Numbered from the stretch's first letter, positions 17,044 to 26,392 are shown. The stretch is 64,000 nt of DNA from Bacillota bacterium (GCA_023436225.1 JAEZKA010000072.1:1-64000), one strand, 5' to 3'. A program made the numbers and translations. The notes: generated from the sequence alone by a model not told the origin.

Positions 17044-17823
17044 GTGAAGAGTGCATGGTTAAATTTTACTAAATACCGATTTTTACTGGGGGAACTGGTG
17101 AAGAAGGATATAAAACTGAAATACCGCAGGTCTTATCTGGGTATTTTTTGGACGTTATTGGAGCCGATATTAACAACGATTGTATTAGCGTTTGTTTTTG
17201 GTAAAATGCGTGGGGTTAGAGATGCTCAGTTTCCGGTATATATCCTGACCGGCCGATTACTGTATACCTTTTATTCGAATTCAACGAAATCGGCTATGAA
17301 ATCCATCCGCAGCAACAGTGCTATGATAAAGAAGGTATATATACCGAAATACATGTATCCCTTTTCAACCGTTTTGTCAAATTATATTATATTTTTAATC
17401 TCTTTAATTGTATTATTTGGAGCATTAATTGTGTTCGGGATTATGCCAACAATCTATATACTACAATCAATTGTACCATTATTTTTGGTTTTGATATTAG
17501 CGATTGGTTCCGGTATGCTGTTAGCGACCTTAGCAGTATTTTTCAGAGACATGGAGTATCTATGGAGTGTCGCATTGATGATTATCATGTATACCTGTGC
17601 CATATTCTATCGTATCGATGATCTTAAACTTGGTGCACAAGAAATATGGGTATTTAAGTTGAACCCACTCTACGTCATCATCGATACCTTCCGAAGTGCG
17701 GTATTTGGAGCTCCTATGAATCAGACTACCTTGATATTGTCGGTGATTTATAGCTTTGGATCCCTGTTTATTGGTGTGCTGCTATTTTATCGTAAGCAGG
17801 ATAATTTCATTCTGAATATTTAA
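17044..17823 (+). CDS. tagG: ABC-2 permease of the polysaccharide/teichoic acid exporter
   Basis: The protein has 259 residues and six membrane helices. The N-terminal amphipathic segment (KYRRSYLGIFWTLLEPIL) is typical of TagG/Wzm permeases (PF01061). It flips an undecaprenyl-linked polymer across the membrane together with the ATPase encoded next. GTG at 17044 follows GGGAGG by about 7 bases. A 21-codon frame (17007-17072) with an AAGGAG site overlaps this start and could couple translation, but it may be chance. Confidence 0.9.
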   Translation: MKSAWLNFTKYRFLLGELVKKDIKLKYRRSYLGIFWTLLEPILTTIVLAFVFGKMRGVRDAQFPVYILTGRLLYTFYSNSTKSAMKSIRSNSAMIKKVYIPKYMYPFSTVLSNYIIFLISLIVLFGALIVFGIMPTIYILQSIVPLFLVLILAIGSGMLLATLAVFFRDMEYLWSVALMIIMYTCAIFYRIDDLKLGAQEIWVFKLNPLYVIIDTFRSAVFGAPMNQTTLILSVIYSFGSLFIGVLLFYRKQDNFILNI

Positions 17824-17861
17824 GTATAGAAGTATGGTTGCAGCATAGAACGGAGGATTTC

Positions 17862-18605
17862 GTGAAAGAACAAGTATTAGTGGTTGATAACGTCAGTATG
17901 AAATTTAACCTGATGGAGAATAAAGTTGATAATCTGAAAGAATATTTTATAAAGATGCTTAAGAACGAGCTGAGATATCAAGAGTTCTGGGCATTGCATA
18001 ATGTCTCCTTTACGTTGAATAAAGGTGACCGCCTTGGGATTCTGGGCTTAAACGGTGCCGGAAAGAGTACCTTGTTGAAAATTATCGCAGGAGTACTTAA
18101 GGCGACTGAGGGCAGTGTGTCCATCAAAGGTAAGATTGTTCCGCTGCTTGAGCTTGGAGCAGGCTTTGATCCCCAGTATACCGGAGCGGAGAATATCTAT
18201 CTCTATGGTGCGGTACTGGGATATCCCAGAGATTTTATCAGGGAGAAATACAACGAGATTGTGGAGTTTTCTGAGTTAGGTGACTTTATCAATGTTCCGG
18301 TGAAGAATTATTCCTCTGGTATGAAAGCAAGGCTTGGGTTTTCCATTGCTACCATAGTGAAGCCAGAGATATTAATTCTGGATGAGGTTCTAGCAGTCGG
18401 AGATGCAAAGTTTAGAAAGAAAAGTGAGAAGAAGATAAAGGATATGTTCGACAGCGGAGTTACGGTGTTGTTCGTATCTCACTCACTGGAACAGGTAAAT
18501 CGTCTCTGTAACTGTGCAATACTACTTGAGAAGGGTCGATTGATCGCCAAGGGAAAAGTAAGTGATGTCAGTACCATATACGAAGCCAAGATCAATGAAT
18601 TATAA
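17862..18605 (+). CDS. tagH: ABC ATPase of the polysaccharide/teichoic acid exporter
   Basis: The protein has 247 residues. Walker A is GLNGAGKST, the signature YSSGMKARLGF and Walker B ILILDEVLAVGD, all in the form typical of TagH/Wzt ATPases. It lacks the long C-terminal extension of Bacillus TagH and the carbohydrate-binding domain of some Wzt proteins. GTG at 17862 has CGGAGG 6 bases upstream. It is 38 bases after the permease gene and pairs with it to power polymer export. Confidence 0.92.
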   Translation: MKEQVLVVDNVSMKFNLMENKVDNLKEYFIKMLKNELRYQEFWALHNVSFTLNKGDRLGILGLNGAGKSTLLKIIAGVLKATEGSVSIKGKIVPLLELGAGFDPQYTGAENIYLYGAVLGYPRDFIREKYNEIVEFSELGDFINVPVKNYSSGMKARLGFSIATIVKPEILILDEVLAVGDAKFRKKSEKKIKDMFDSGVTVLFVSHSLEQVNRLCNCAILLEKGRLIAKGKVSDVSTIYEAKINEL

Positions 18606-18711
18606 TGTGGGAGAAGGGGATGGGATTTGTTACCATACCTTTAATATATCTACGGGGCAAACTATTTTGTATTAAATGAGAAGTACTTGGAGGCAAATTT
18701 GGAAGGAGGAC

Positions 18712-18747
18712 ATGCTCATAGAAAGCAGATGCTTTCGAATGGAGCAT
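18712..18747 (+). repeat. Palindrome between the Shine-Dalgarno and start codon of tagD
   Basis: ATGCTC-at-AGAAAGC pairs with GCTTTC-gaatg-GAGCAT around AGAT. It belongs to the AGAAAG palindrome family. AAGGAGG ends at 18709 and the tagD ATG is at 18756. If the palindrome is folded out, 10 unpaired bases separate them. Confidence 0.7.
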
Positions 18748-18755
18748 AAAAGACA

Positions 18756-19157
18756 ATGAAGAAAGTAATAACCTATGGAACTTATGACTTGCTACATGTT
18801 GGACATATTAATTTATTAAGAAGAGCAAAAGAGTTTGGTGATTATCTTGTGGTAGTCCTGTCTTCAGATGAATTTAACGCGGTTAAGCATAAGTCCGCCT
18901 ATCATTGCTATGAGGATCGTAAGATTATTCTTGAGGCAGTAAAATATGTGGATGAAGTGATACCGGAGTATAATTGGGAACAAAAGATTAAGGATGTTGT
19001 GGATAATCAAATCGATGTTTTCGTAATGGGTGATGACTGGAAGGGACAATTTGATTTCCTAAAGGATTATTGTGAGGTTATCTACCTCCCTCGTACGGAA
19101 GGTATTTCTACGACAAAGATTAAGCAAGATCTTAATCTTAGTGCAAAGAAGAATTAA
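18756..19157 (+). CDS. tagD: Glycerol-3-phosphate cytidylyltransferase
   Basis: The protein has 133 residues, the standard TagD length. It shows GTYDLLHVGHINLL with the HxGH nucleotidyltransferase motif near the N-terminus and RTEGISTTKIK near the C-terminus. It makes CDP-glycerol from CTP and sn-glycerol-3-phosphate, the donor for the three glycerophosphotransferases of this locus. A strong AAGGAGG is 47 bases before the start, with a palindrome in between (see that entry). A weaker GGAG inside the right arm, 11 bases before the ATG, is an alternative ribosome site. Confidence 0.96.
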   Translation: MKKVITYGTYDLLHVGHINLLRRAKEFGDYLVVVLSSDEFNAVKHKSAYHCYEDRKIILEAVKYVDEVIPEYNWEQKIKDVVDNQIDVFVMGDDWKGQFDFLKDYCEVIYLPRTEGISTTKIKQDLNLSAKKN

Positions 19158-19262
19158 ATCGCCTGCAGACTGTAGGAAGGACTCAGCATGGAGGTTTCGA
19201 TTGAGATGCCTGACCTTTGTGCTGGGGCCTAATTTGCGGGATATAGAAGAATGGAGAATGAT

Positions 19263-20477
19263 ATGAGCTTATCACCTAAGTCTATTGTGAACAATGTGAT
19301 TAAGAAAGCTAAAAAGAAGCTTAAGCCAATGGTTATAAAGGGCTATAAGTTGGCCTGTAGACTTCTGCCAATAAATAAGGATATTATTCTATTTGAGAGT
19401 AATCTGGGAAGAAATTATACTGGCAACCCACGATCAATTTATGAGGAGATGGTCCGCCAGGGTTTGGATAAGAAATATCGTTGTTATTTTATCCTGGAGA
19501 ATCCGGATATCCCCCTTCCCGGAACAGCCAAGGCAGTTAAGAGGACAAGGTTACGCTATTTCTATCTGTTTGCGATAGCAGGAATCTGGGTGTGTGATAC
19601 CCGTTTGCCCAAGTATATTATCAAGAAACCCGGCTGTACCTATATCCAGACCTGGCATGGGACACCACTGAAGAAGCTTGCCCTTGATATGGATACGGTA
19701 TTTATGGCTGGTGAGAAGGGCATTGATAACTACAAGAAGAACTTCTATAATAATGCTCAGACATGGGATTACCTGATTTCTCAAAATCATTTTTCGACAG
19801 AGATTTTCCGTAGAGCCTTTGCCTTTGGTAAGGAGATGCTGGAAATCGGTTATCCAAGAAATGATGTACTATTTGCCAAGAATAATAGTGCAGATATAAT
19901 GGAATTAAAGAAGCAGCTAGGACTTCCTCTGAATAAGAAGATTATTCTCTATGCTCCTACCTGGCGTGATAATGAGTTCTATGGAAAAGGAAAATATAAG
20001 TTTAATCCTCCCTTGGACTTTGGTGAGCTTCAGGACAATCTGAGTGATGAGTATGTTATGATTGTGAAGTATCATTATCTTGTGATGGATCAGGTGGATT
20101 GGACTCCTTATAAGGATTTTGTTTATTCTTGTGATTTAAGCTTTGATATTGCGGACCTGTATCTGGTATCCGATATGCTGATTACGGATTATTCCTCAGT
20201 AATGTTTGATTATAGTTTGCTTAAGAGACCTATGCTGTTCTTCTGTTATGATTTAGAGCAGTATAAAGATACCTTAAGAGGCTTCTATTTTGATTTTCTG
20301 GCAGAGGCTCCCGGACCCGTTACACTTACTACCCAGGAACTGATCACATCGATCAAGAACTATAATTCTGCACAATATAGAGAAAAGCAGGAAGCATTTT
20401 ATAATAAGTTCAATCATGCGGATGACGGTAAGGCATCCAAGAGAGTGGTTGAGTTGATCCAAAGGTTATCCCGGTAG
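19263..20477 (+). CDS. CDP-glycerol glycerophosphotransferase (TagB/TagF-like)
   Basis: The protein has 404 residues and consists almost entirely of the PF04464 domain. It shows FESNLGRNYTGNPRSIYEEM, QTWHGTPLKKLALDMD, YAPTWRDNEFYGKG and LITDYSSVMFDY. It has no GT2 domain, and it is about 45 percent identical by eye to the C-terminal half of the first gene. It transfers glycerol-phosphate from CDP-glycerol to a lipid-linked acceptor at the inner membrane surface. ATG at 19263 has GGAG 8 bases upstream; ATG at 19251 is an alternative with no ribosome site. It could be the primase or the polymerase; sequence alone does not say. Confidence 0.9.
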   Translation: MSLSPKSIVNNVIKKAKKKLKPMVIKGYKLACRLLPINKDIILFESNLGRNYTGNPRSIYEEMVRQGLDKKYRCYFILENPDIPLPGTAKAVKRTRLRYFYLFAIAGIWVCDTRLPKYIIKKPGCTYIQTWHGTPLKKLALDMDTVFMAGEKGIDNYKKNFYNNAQTWDYLISQNHFSTEIFRRAFAFGKEMLEIGYPRNDVLFAKNNSADIMELKKQLGLPLNKKIILYAPTWRDNEFYGKGKYKFNPPLDFGELQDNLSDEYVMIVKYHYLVMDQVDWTPYKDFVYSCDLSFDIADLYLVSDMLITDYSSVMFDYSLLKRPMLFFCYDLEQYKDTLRGFYFDFLAEAPGPVTLTTQELITSIKNYNSAQYREKQEAFYNKFNHADDGKASKRVVELIQRLSR

Positions 20478-20549
20478 TGATGCTCTCTCTGTACGTGAGG
20501 CCAATACATAGATACCTTAATTCGAAGAGGACCTATAGGAGTATCATTA

Positions 20550-21692
20550 ATGAAAAAAACATTCGGCTATTGTCTGTTTGCACTGGTTTATAATCTGAGT
20601 AGATTGGTTCCGGTGAAAAAGAAGAGAGTTTTCTGCATTATGACCCATGATGAAGGAGAAGGCAGCAATGTTGCAATTGTTGCCCGAGCCTTGAAGAAGT
20701 ATAACCAGGGCTATAGCTTTTCTTATCTGACGAAGAGTGACACCTTAGCAGTGAAAAGTCTGTCGGGAATAAAGACGATGTTGGCTTTTTTCTTCCGGAA
20801 GCCATTCGAGCTGGCGAGAGCAGAGATCATATTGCTGGACAATATATTTCTCCCCTATGCCTATCTTCGAAGAAGAAAAGGAACAAAGGTAATCCAATTA
20901 TGGCACGGGACAGGAACGATTAAGAAGTTTGGGCAGGATGTGAATACCGGTCACCTAAAGCAATTGGAATACAGAGCTAATGCGAATATCACCCACCTGA
21001 TCGTGAATTCTCCTGATATAAAAAAGGTATATTCCAGTGCGTTTGGAGTGAAGGAGGATTGTATTTATCCGATCGGACTTCCTAAGTCAGATGAGCTCCT
21101 TCGCAGAATTAAGAAGGTAGAGGCAGCAGGAAAGAATGCCGATAGAGAATATATCTATAAAAAATATAGTATACCTAATGAGAAGAAGCTGATTCTGTAT
21201 GCTCCTACCTTCCGCGATACACAATCAGAGAATCCTAGATTAATCGAGCTGCTTAAAGAATTAAGTGGGCAATTATCCGGAGAATATTATTTTGGTTTAA
21301 GGCTGCATCCTCATATAGCAAATTCTTTTCGAACAGAGGAATTAGGGGAGAATATCTGTCAGTTGTCCTTTGAAAAGGATGTTAACACAGTCTTACTGGC
21401 TGCGGATATCCTGATTACAGATTATTCCTCTATCATCTATGAATATTGCCTGACCGAACGTCCGATGATTTTCTATGCATACGATTATAATGAATTCTCA
21501 GATCATGGTAGAGGGTTCTATTATGATTATCAAAGCTTTGTCCCTGGGCCGGTCGCATATACCGGAGAGGATGTTGTTCATATTATCAAGGAGCAAGCAT
21601 TTGAATTGTACCGGATCAAGGAATTTATCCATAAGAATTATATCTACACAGACCGTAACGCAACCGAGAGACTATTTGAGTTGTTGAAATAA
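20550..21692 (+). CDS. CDP-glycerol glycerophosphotransferase family protein (TagB-like)
   Basis: The protein has 380 residues. The N-terminus (LVPVKKKRVFCIMTHDEGEG) and the motifs LWHGTGTIKKFG, LYAPTFRDTQ, HPHIANS and LITDYSSIIYEY identify a third, more diverged PF04464 glycerophosphotransferase. It is closer to single-addition TagB-type primases than the other two, which is an inference from divergence only. AGGAG sits 8 bases before the ATG. It closes the plus-strand part of the glycopolymer locus. Confidence 0.86.
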   Translation: MKKTFGYCLFALVYNLSRLVPVKKKRVFCIMTHDEGEGSNVAIVARALKKYNQGYSFSYLTKSDTLAVKSLSGIKTMLAFFFRKPFELARAEIILLDNIFLPYAYLRRRKGTKVIQLWHGTGTIKKFGQDVNTGHLKQLEYRANANITHLIVNSPDIKKVYSSAFGVKEDCIYPIGLPKSDELLRRIKKVEAAGKNADREYIYKKYSIPNEKKLILYAPTFRDTQSENPRLIELLKELSGQLSGEYYFGLRLHPHIANSFRTEELGENICQLSFEKDVNTVLLAADILITDYSSIIYEYCLTERPMIFYAYDYNEFSDHGRGFYYDYQSFVPGPVAYTGEDVVHIIKEQAFELYRIKEFIHKNYIYTDRNATERLFELLK

Positions 21693-21728
21693 ATATTGAG
21701 GCTTTCGCACAAAGTACATTCTAAGAAA

Positions 21729-21865
21729 AAGGTACACACTTCCCTCACACGCAGGTTGACGGACATTTCATTGTTATATACAACTACCGAACACAGGTGT
21801 TCATTCTTGTCATATATAACAACAAACTGTCCGTCAAACAGTGTATTATGGGAAGTATGTACCTT
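21729..21865. repeat. 137-bp multi-arm inverted repeat
   Basis: Five matching arm pairs are nested in order: AAGGTACACACTTCCC with GGGAAGTATGTACCTT, TTGACGGACA with TGTCCGTCAA, TTGTTATATA with TATATAACAA, and a small ACACAGGTGT apex. Unpaired loops separate them. A T run (from 21867) follows, so it could also terminate the preceding operon. It may be a MITE-like element or a structured RNA; no flanking target duplication is obvious. Confidence 0.75.
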
Positions 21866-21884
21866 CCTTTTTTGGCTCCTTGTC

Positions 21885-21912
21885 AAGTCTTGGGGTAGGA
21901 TTCTTTGAATCC
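21885..21912 (+). repeat. 28-bp dispersed repeat, copy 1
   Basis: AAGTCTTGGGGTAGGATTC-TTT-GAATCC matches 62396-62423 at 27 of 28 positions. Its 3' half is a GGATTC/GAATCC hairpin. Beyond it, up to the LCP gene, only AT-rich sequence is seen. Confidence 0.7.
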
Positions 21913-22039
21913 TATTACTAAGTTTGGAGCTATTTTTTCTGTTATACGTTGTGATGCAAAAGCAGTTCGATTTTAATGATTATTTTAATTATTATAACTT
22001 TTAAATTACTGAAAGTATTTGTTCTAATCTATGTATCCC

Positions 22040-23062
22040 TTATTGTGTACGGATCCCTTCTACATAGGAGGAATAATCCTGAACAGTGGAGCTTGGAACA
22101 TATCCATCATCCCCAAACATAAATTGATGCAGTCGAATTACATTATCCTGAGGATTGATCGGAAATACATAGGATACCTTTTTGTAGGTATGAGCATCCT
22201 TTTCAAAGGGGAAGCCGATATTATCTACAATATTATAGGATAACACATCCTTTGCCAGACTCAGGATTTGTGCAGTCGATAAATTGGTATAAACCTGAGG
22301 GAACATCTCATCAATCATAGAATTAATGGTGGAGATGTCGGAGTGCTTTGCCTTATCGAATATCTTTTGAATAACAATTCGCTGACGTTCGGCACGTTTG
22401 AAGTCGCCTCCCTTGGTATAACGGATACGGGCATAGGCCGTTGCCTGAGTACCGTTTACAAGCTGAGTGCCTGCGGATTTTAGGCCGGGTACATCGGTTT
22501 TATTAATACGGTTCAGCTCACGAACGTAACCATTCAGATACTTTAATTCACTATCCGTTATATCCAGTTCGATTCCGCCGAGCAGATCAATTGCATTAAC
22601 GATTGCGGAGAAGTTCACGGTGACGAATTCCTTTACATCCAGGTCGAAATTAGTATTGATTGTACTGAGTGCTAAGGAATAACCACCTTTAAAGTATGCA
22701 GCATTAATTTTGTTATAGCCTTCTCCGGGGATGTTCACATAGGTGTCACGGTAAATGGATACTAATTTGACATCTTTTGTCTTATTGTTGATGCTTGCGA
22801 TAACGATGGTATCACTATGGGTGCTTTTTTTGAGGGCATTTTCTCTGGAATCTACACCGAACAAAGCAATATTACGATATCCTTCAATCTCAACCTCTTC
22901 ATTTAATTGAATCATGCTGTCTTCGCTGTCATCGAATTGGATCCTGTTCATCTTATCATATAAGTAGATACCTGCAAATATGAAAAGTATGATCATTATT
23001 TCCACAATAAGTATCCCCAGTAGTTTACTTTTTTTCTTCTTAGGTTTCATTTCTCGAGCCAT
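22040..23062 (-). CDS. LytR-CpsA-Psr family glycopolymer ligase
   Basis: The protein has 340 residues. A very basic N-terminus and one membrane anchor (residues about 12-33) precede an extracellular LCP domain. The domain shows LFGVDSRENALKK-x-THSDTIV, SIYRDTYVNIPG and RYTKGGDFKRAERQR, the catalytic Asp and Arg residues of the family. LCP enzymes move undecaprenyl-linked polymers onto peptidoglycan. Here it faces the teichoic-acid-like locus and is cotranscribed with the sugar-phosphate transferase upstream (35-base gap), so it is the likely ligase for that polymer. Confidence 0.92.
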   Translation of the reverse strand: MAREMKPKKKKSKLLGILIVEIMIILFIFAGIYLYDKMNRIQFDDSEDSMIQLNEEVEIEGYRNIALFGVDSRENALKKSTHSDTIVIASINNKTKDVKLVSIYRDTYVNIPGEGYNKINAAYFKGGYSLALSTINTNFDLDVKEFVTVNFSAIVNAIDLLGGIELDITDSELKYLNGYVRELNRINKTDVPGLKSAGTQLVNGTQATAYARIRYTKGGDFKRAERQRIVIQKIFDKAKHSDISTINSMIDEMFPQVYTNLSTAQILSLAKDVLSYNIVDNIGFPFEKDAHTYKKVSYVFPINPQDNVIRLHQFMFGDDGYVPSSTVQDYSSYVEGIRTQ

Positions 23063-23097
23063 TTCGTTATAGTCCTTGCCTTTCTGGTTAACCGGCT

Positions 23098-24522
23098 TTA
23101 GTAAGCATTTTTATTAATAAAGCCTTTAAATATTGTCAAAAACATAATTTTAAAATCGAAACCCAGGGTCCAATTTTCAATATAATACAGATCATGATCA
23201 ATTCGTTTACGAATAGAGGTATCACCACGGTAGCCGTTAATTTGCGCCCAACCGGTAAGTCCGGGAGACACTTGATGCTTAATCATATAGCGCGGTATTT
23301 CTTCCTTGAACTTATCAACGAAGAAAGGACGCTCGGGTCTGGGACCAACTAAGCTCATATCACCCTTTAAAACATTCCAAAATTGAGGTAGCTCATCTAT
23401 ACTGGTTTTCCGGATAAACTTACCGATACCAGTCACTCTGGGATCGCTTTTTGTGGTCCAGGCTTTCTTCTCATCCTTTTCGGATTGAAGTGCCATAGAA
23501 CGGAATTTATACATCTTAAATTCTTTGTTGTGCTTTCCTATGCGAACCTGTGAGAATATTACTGGTCCGGGCGAGGTTATCTTTATAATCAGTGCCACGA
23601 TAATCATCGGTATCAGGAATATAATTAAAGCAAAAGCAGAGCCGAAGATATCCACGATTCGCTTAACAATTCGGTTGTAGGTATTACTGAGAGGAACATT
23701 TCTTATATTAATAACTGGTAAGCCATACAGATCCTCAGTATAAGGTGTTGTAGGAATAAAGCTGTAATAATCAGGGACGAACTTGGTATGGACACCGGAT
23801 TTCTCACAGATCGCTACAATATTCTCAAGTTTCTCATATTCGTTAACACTTAAGGTAATTGCGATCTCGTCCAGAGTCATTTTCGTAAGGAAGGACTCTA
23901 GGTGAGTGATGCTTCCAATGACCGGAACCTTCTTATACATCGTTCCTACCTCAATATTATCGTCCAGGATACCATGAATATAGTAACCCCACTGCGGATT
24001 AGCAAATATACGATCAATGTATGCCTCAGCAGCTTGTCCATATCCAACCAGAATAACATGCTTGAGATTGAAGCCCTTGCGTCTGGCGACACGTAAGGTT
24101 TGAGCCAAAATCATTCTCGCTATTATACTAAGAAGAATATTGATGCAATAGAAGAGACCTAAAAAGTATCGGGATATATTGAATTCCCATGTGAGGTATA
24201 GGAAGGAGAAGAAGAAGGCAATTCCAAAGGTATTGGCCAATATGATATTAAATACCTCAATCCATCTGCGCTTCCCTCTCTTGGGAGTATATAAGTGAGC
24301 AAAGTAATAGATAAACAAGTATAGCGGAACAATAAAGATTAACCGCGAGGCATAAACATCAATGTTATAGAAGGTACCCCGTTCTACTCGGAGAAACCGG
24401 AATAACTTAGTCAGAGGGCTATAAAAACGCAGATAATATGTGAGCAGGTATGAAATTACTATAATACAAGCATCCATGAGAACATGAATTCTATTGAGCA
24501 TCTTTTGATTATCTTTAATCAT
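23098..24522 (-). CDS. Undecaprenyl-phosphate sugar-phosphate transferase (initiating glycosyltransferase)
   Basis: The protein has 474 residues. Four or five N-terminal membrane helices are followed by a Rossmann-like domain (HVILVGYGQAAEAYIDRI) and a further helix. The C-terminal 190 residues are the PF02397 catalytic domain, with SPGPVIFSQVRIGK, KMYKFRSM and MSLVGPRPE. This is the WcaJ/WbaP-type polyprenyl glycosylphosphotransferase that loads the first sugar-1-phosphate on undecaprenyl phosphate. It probably starts the lipid-linked chain used by the neighbouring glycerophosphotransferases, as no TagO/TagA pair is present. AGGTG lies before the ATG. Confidence 0.92.
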   Translation of the reverse strand: MIKDNQKMLNRIHVLMDACIIVISYLLTYYLRFYSPLTKLFRFLRVERGTFYNIDVYASRLIFIVPLYLFIYYFAHLYTPKRGKRRWIEVFNIILANTFGIAFFFSFLYLTWEFNISRYFLGLFYCINILLSIIARMILAQTLRVARRKGFNLKHVILVGYGQAAEAYIDRIFANPQWGYYIHGILDDNIEVGTMYKKVPVIGSITHLESFLTKMTLDEIAITLSVNEYEKLENIVAICEKSGVHTKFVPDYYSFIPTTPYTEDLYGLPVINIRNVPLSNTYNRIVKRIVDIFGSAFALIIFLIPMIIVALIIKITSPGPVIFSQVRIGKHNKEFKMYKFRSMALQSEKDEKKAWTTKSDPRVTGIGKFIRKTSIDELPQFWNVLKGDMSLVGPRPERPFFVDKFKEEIPRYMIKHQVSPGLTGWAQINGYRGDTSIRKRIDHDLYYIENWTLGFDFKIMFLTIFKGFINKNAY

Positions 24523-24765
24523 CCAAGCACCTACTTTGTAATTTTACTTTTGAATAACTTCTCTAATATAATACATGATTGTACTGAATTCAACAAGAAA
24601 TATTTTCTTAAGAATGTTTTAAGTTGGGTAGTTAACTTTTGAGATTATATTACATTTAATTCACAATCTAAACACAAACTAATGCTATAATATAGAATAT
24701 AATCAGATAAGGTACCGGACACTTTAGGTAGCTATGTATATCGTTGAACAGAAAGGAGAATTCAT

Positions 24766-26364
24766 ATGTCAGAATATGACAACAATAATCAAAGTGTAGA
24801 TGATAATCACAATATAAATAATAATCCAATACCAAATAATAAAATCCCCGAGTATAACTTCTGGGCGGAGAATGTACCCGGTGGTGCAAAGGTAAATGAT
24901 ACAAACCAATATTCATCCAATAATTCGGGTGGAGCGAATCCCTCCTCCAGTTATACTTACTCCAATCCTTCCTATTCGAATCAATCCAATCCGAATAGCT
25001 ATAATCCGTATGACTCCAGCCAGTATAACTCAAATCCGAATGGACCTAATCCGAATTATTCATACTCAAATTACAATCCGAATGCAAATTCCTGGAATTA
25101 TGGGGATAACCAAAGTAATATATCAGGAAGTAAACCAAAGAAGGAGCATAAGCCCATGAACAGAGGTGTAAAGTTCATGATAAAAGCAGTTTGCTTTGGA
25201 GTGATTGCGGGACTGAGTTTTGTTGGCTTTGGGCAGCTTTATTACCTGATTAATCCTGAGGCAGCGTCCAGCAAGCTCATAAGTCAACTCAGTCAGGATG
25301 AACTGACAGAGGCGAAATACGAGATAGGCTACACCTCCGGGGGAGATATCAAACGGGAGGACAGATCTACAATCAGTCAGATCGTCGATCAGACCATGCC
25401 CTCTATCGTATCCATCAATAGTACCGTAACCCAGACGACCAATTGGTTTGGGCAGCCCTATAGTCAAGAAGTAGAGGGAAGCGGTTCCGGTTTTATCGTT
25501 GGTAAAAATGAGAAAGAGCTTTTGATTGCAACCAATAACCATGTGGTAGAAGGAACGGATAAAATAAAGGTAACCTTTATTGATGGAAACCAAGCAGATG
25601 CTGTTATCAAAGGAACCGATGCGAAGGCGGATCTTGCTGTGGTTTGTGTTGATATCGCAACGATGGAAAAGTCAACACTCGATGCAATTGAAGTTGCAAA
25701 ATTGGGTAATTCCGATCAGGTTAAGGTAGGGCAGATGTCAGTCGCAATCGGTAATGCTTTAGGATATGGACAATCGGTAACAGTAGGCTATATCAGTGCA
25801 AAGGACCGTGAGGTAGAAATATCGGATGGTTATACATCAAATAAAATGATTTTACTTCAAACCGATGCGGCAATTAATCCGGGTAACAGTGGCGGTGCTC
25901 TGCTCAACGTGAACGGCGAGGTAATTGCAATTAATACTGTAAAATATGCTTCAAACGAAGTGGAAGGCATGGGATATGCCATTCCGATCTCCAGAGCGAT
26001 ACCGATTATTAATGAGCTGATGAGCCGTGAAATTCTTTCAGAGGAGGAGCAGGGGTACTTGGGTATTGTAGGAAATGCAGTAACTGAGGATGTAGCTTCT
26101 TATTATAATATGCCAATTGGTGTATTCGTAAATGAATTATCTAAAGGCGGATCTGCTGAGAAAGCCGGTATCTTACCCGGTGATATTATCACAAAGGCAG
26201 ATAAGATTGAGATAACATCGATCACCCAGCTTCGTGATTACGTAAACAGTAAGAGGATCGGTACGCAAGTAACGATAACTTATATGCGTAAATCAGCCAG
26301 CGAGTATAAAGAAGGTCAGGTAACTGTCACCTTAGGAAAAAATCCTAATAACACAGCAGAGTAG
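24766..26364 (+). CDS. htrA: HtrA/DegP-like membrane-anchored serine protease
   Basis: The protein has 532 residues. Residues 1-125 are a disordered Asn/Ser/Pro/Tyr-rich cytoplasmic region with NPN-type repeats. A transmembrane helix follows at about 137-160. The trypsin-like domain has the full triad: His259 (NNHVVEG), Asp289 (KADLAVV) and Ser375 (NPGNSGGAL). A PDZ domain covers about 430-520. HtrA proteases degrade misfolded exported proteins. AAAGGAG is 8 bases before the start. The long N-terminal tail is unusual and could mediate contacts. It is followed by its own terminator. Confidence 0.95.
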   Translation: MSEYDNNNQSVDDNHNINNNPIPNNKIPEYNFWAENVPGGAKVNDTNQYSSNNSGGANPSSSYTYSNPSYSNQSNPNSYNPYDSSQYNSNPNGPNPNYSYSNYNPNANSWNYGDNQSNISGSKPKKEHKPMNRGVKFMIKAVCFGVIAGLSFVGFGQLYYLINPEAASSKLISQLSQDELTEAKYEIGYTSGGDIKREDRSTISQIVDQTMPSIVSINSTVTQTTNWFGQPYSQEVEGSGSGFIVGKNEKELLIATNNHVVEGTDKIKVTFIDGNQADAVIKGTDAKADLAVVCVDIATMEKSTLDAIEVAKLGNSDQVKVGQMSVAIGNALGYGQSVTVGYISAKDREVEISDGYTSNKMILLQTDAAINPGNSGGALLNVNGEVIAINTVKYASNEVEGMGYAIPISRAIPIINELMSREILSEEEQGYLGIVGNAVTEDVASYYNMPIGVFVNELSKGGSAEKAGILPGDIITKADKIEITSITQLRDYVNSKRIGTQVTITYMRKSASEYKEGQVTVTLGKNPNNTAE

Positions 26365-26392
26365 AAGGTAAGATTGTCTTTAAGTTAACGGT

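Noticed and set aside
17007..17072. 21-codon frame with AAGGAG overlapping the tagG start
   Set aside because: It could be a leader peptide, but composition is unremarkable and it may only reflect the purine-rich tagG ribosome site region. Not listed as a gene.
21885..21912. tRNA T-arm-like GATTC...GAATCC
   Set aside because: The neighbouring sequence does not form a cloverleaf; it is a simple repeated hairpin.
24668..25033. 121-codon minus-strand frame rich in Tyr, His and Ser
   Set aside because: It is the reverse of the Asn/Tyr-rich repeats of the HtrA N-terminus; the low complexity keeps the antisense frame open.
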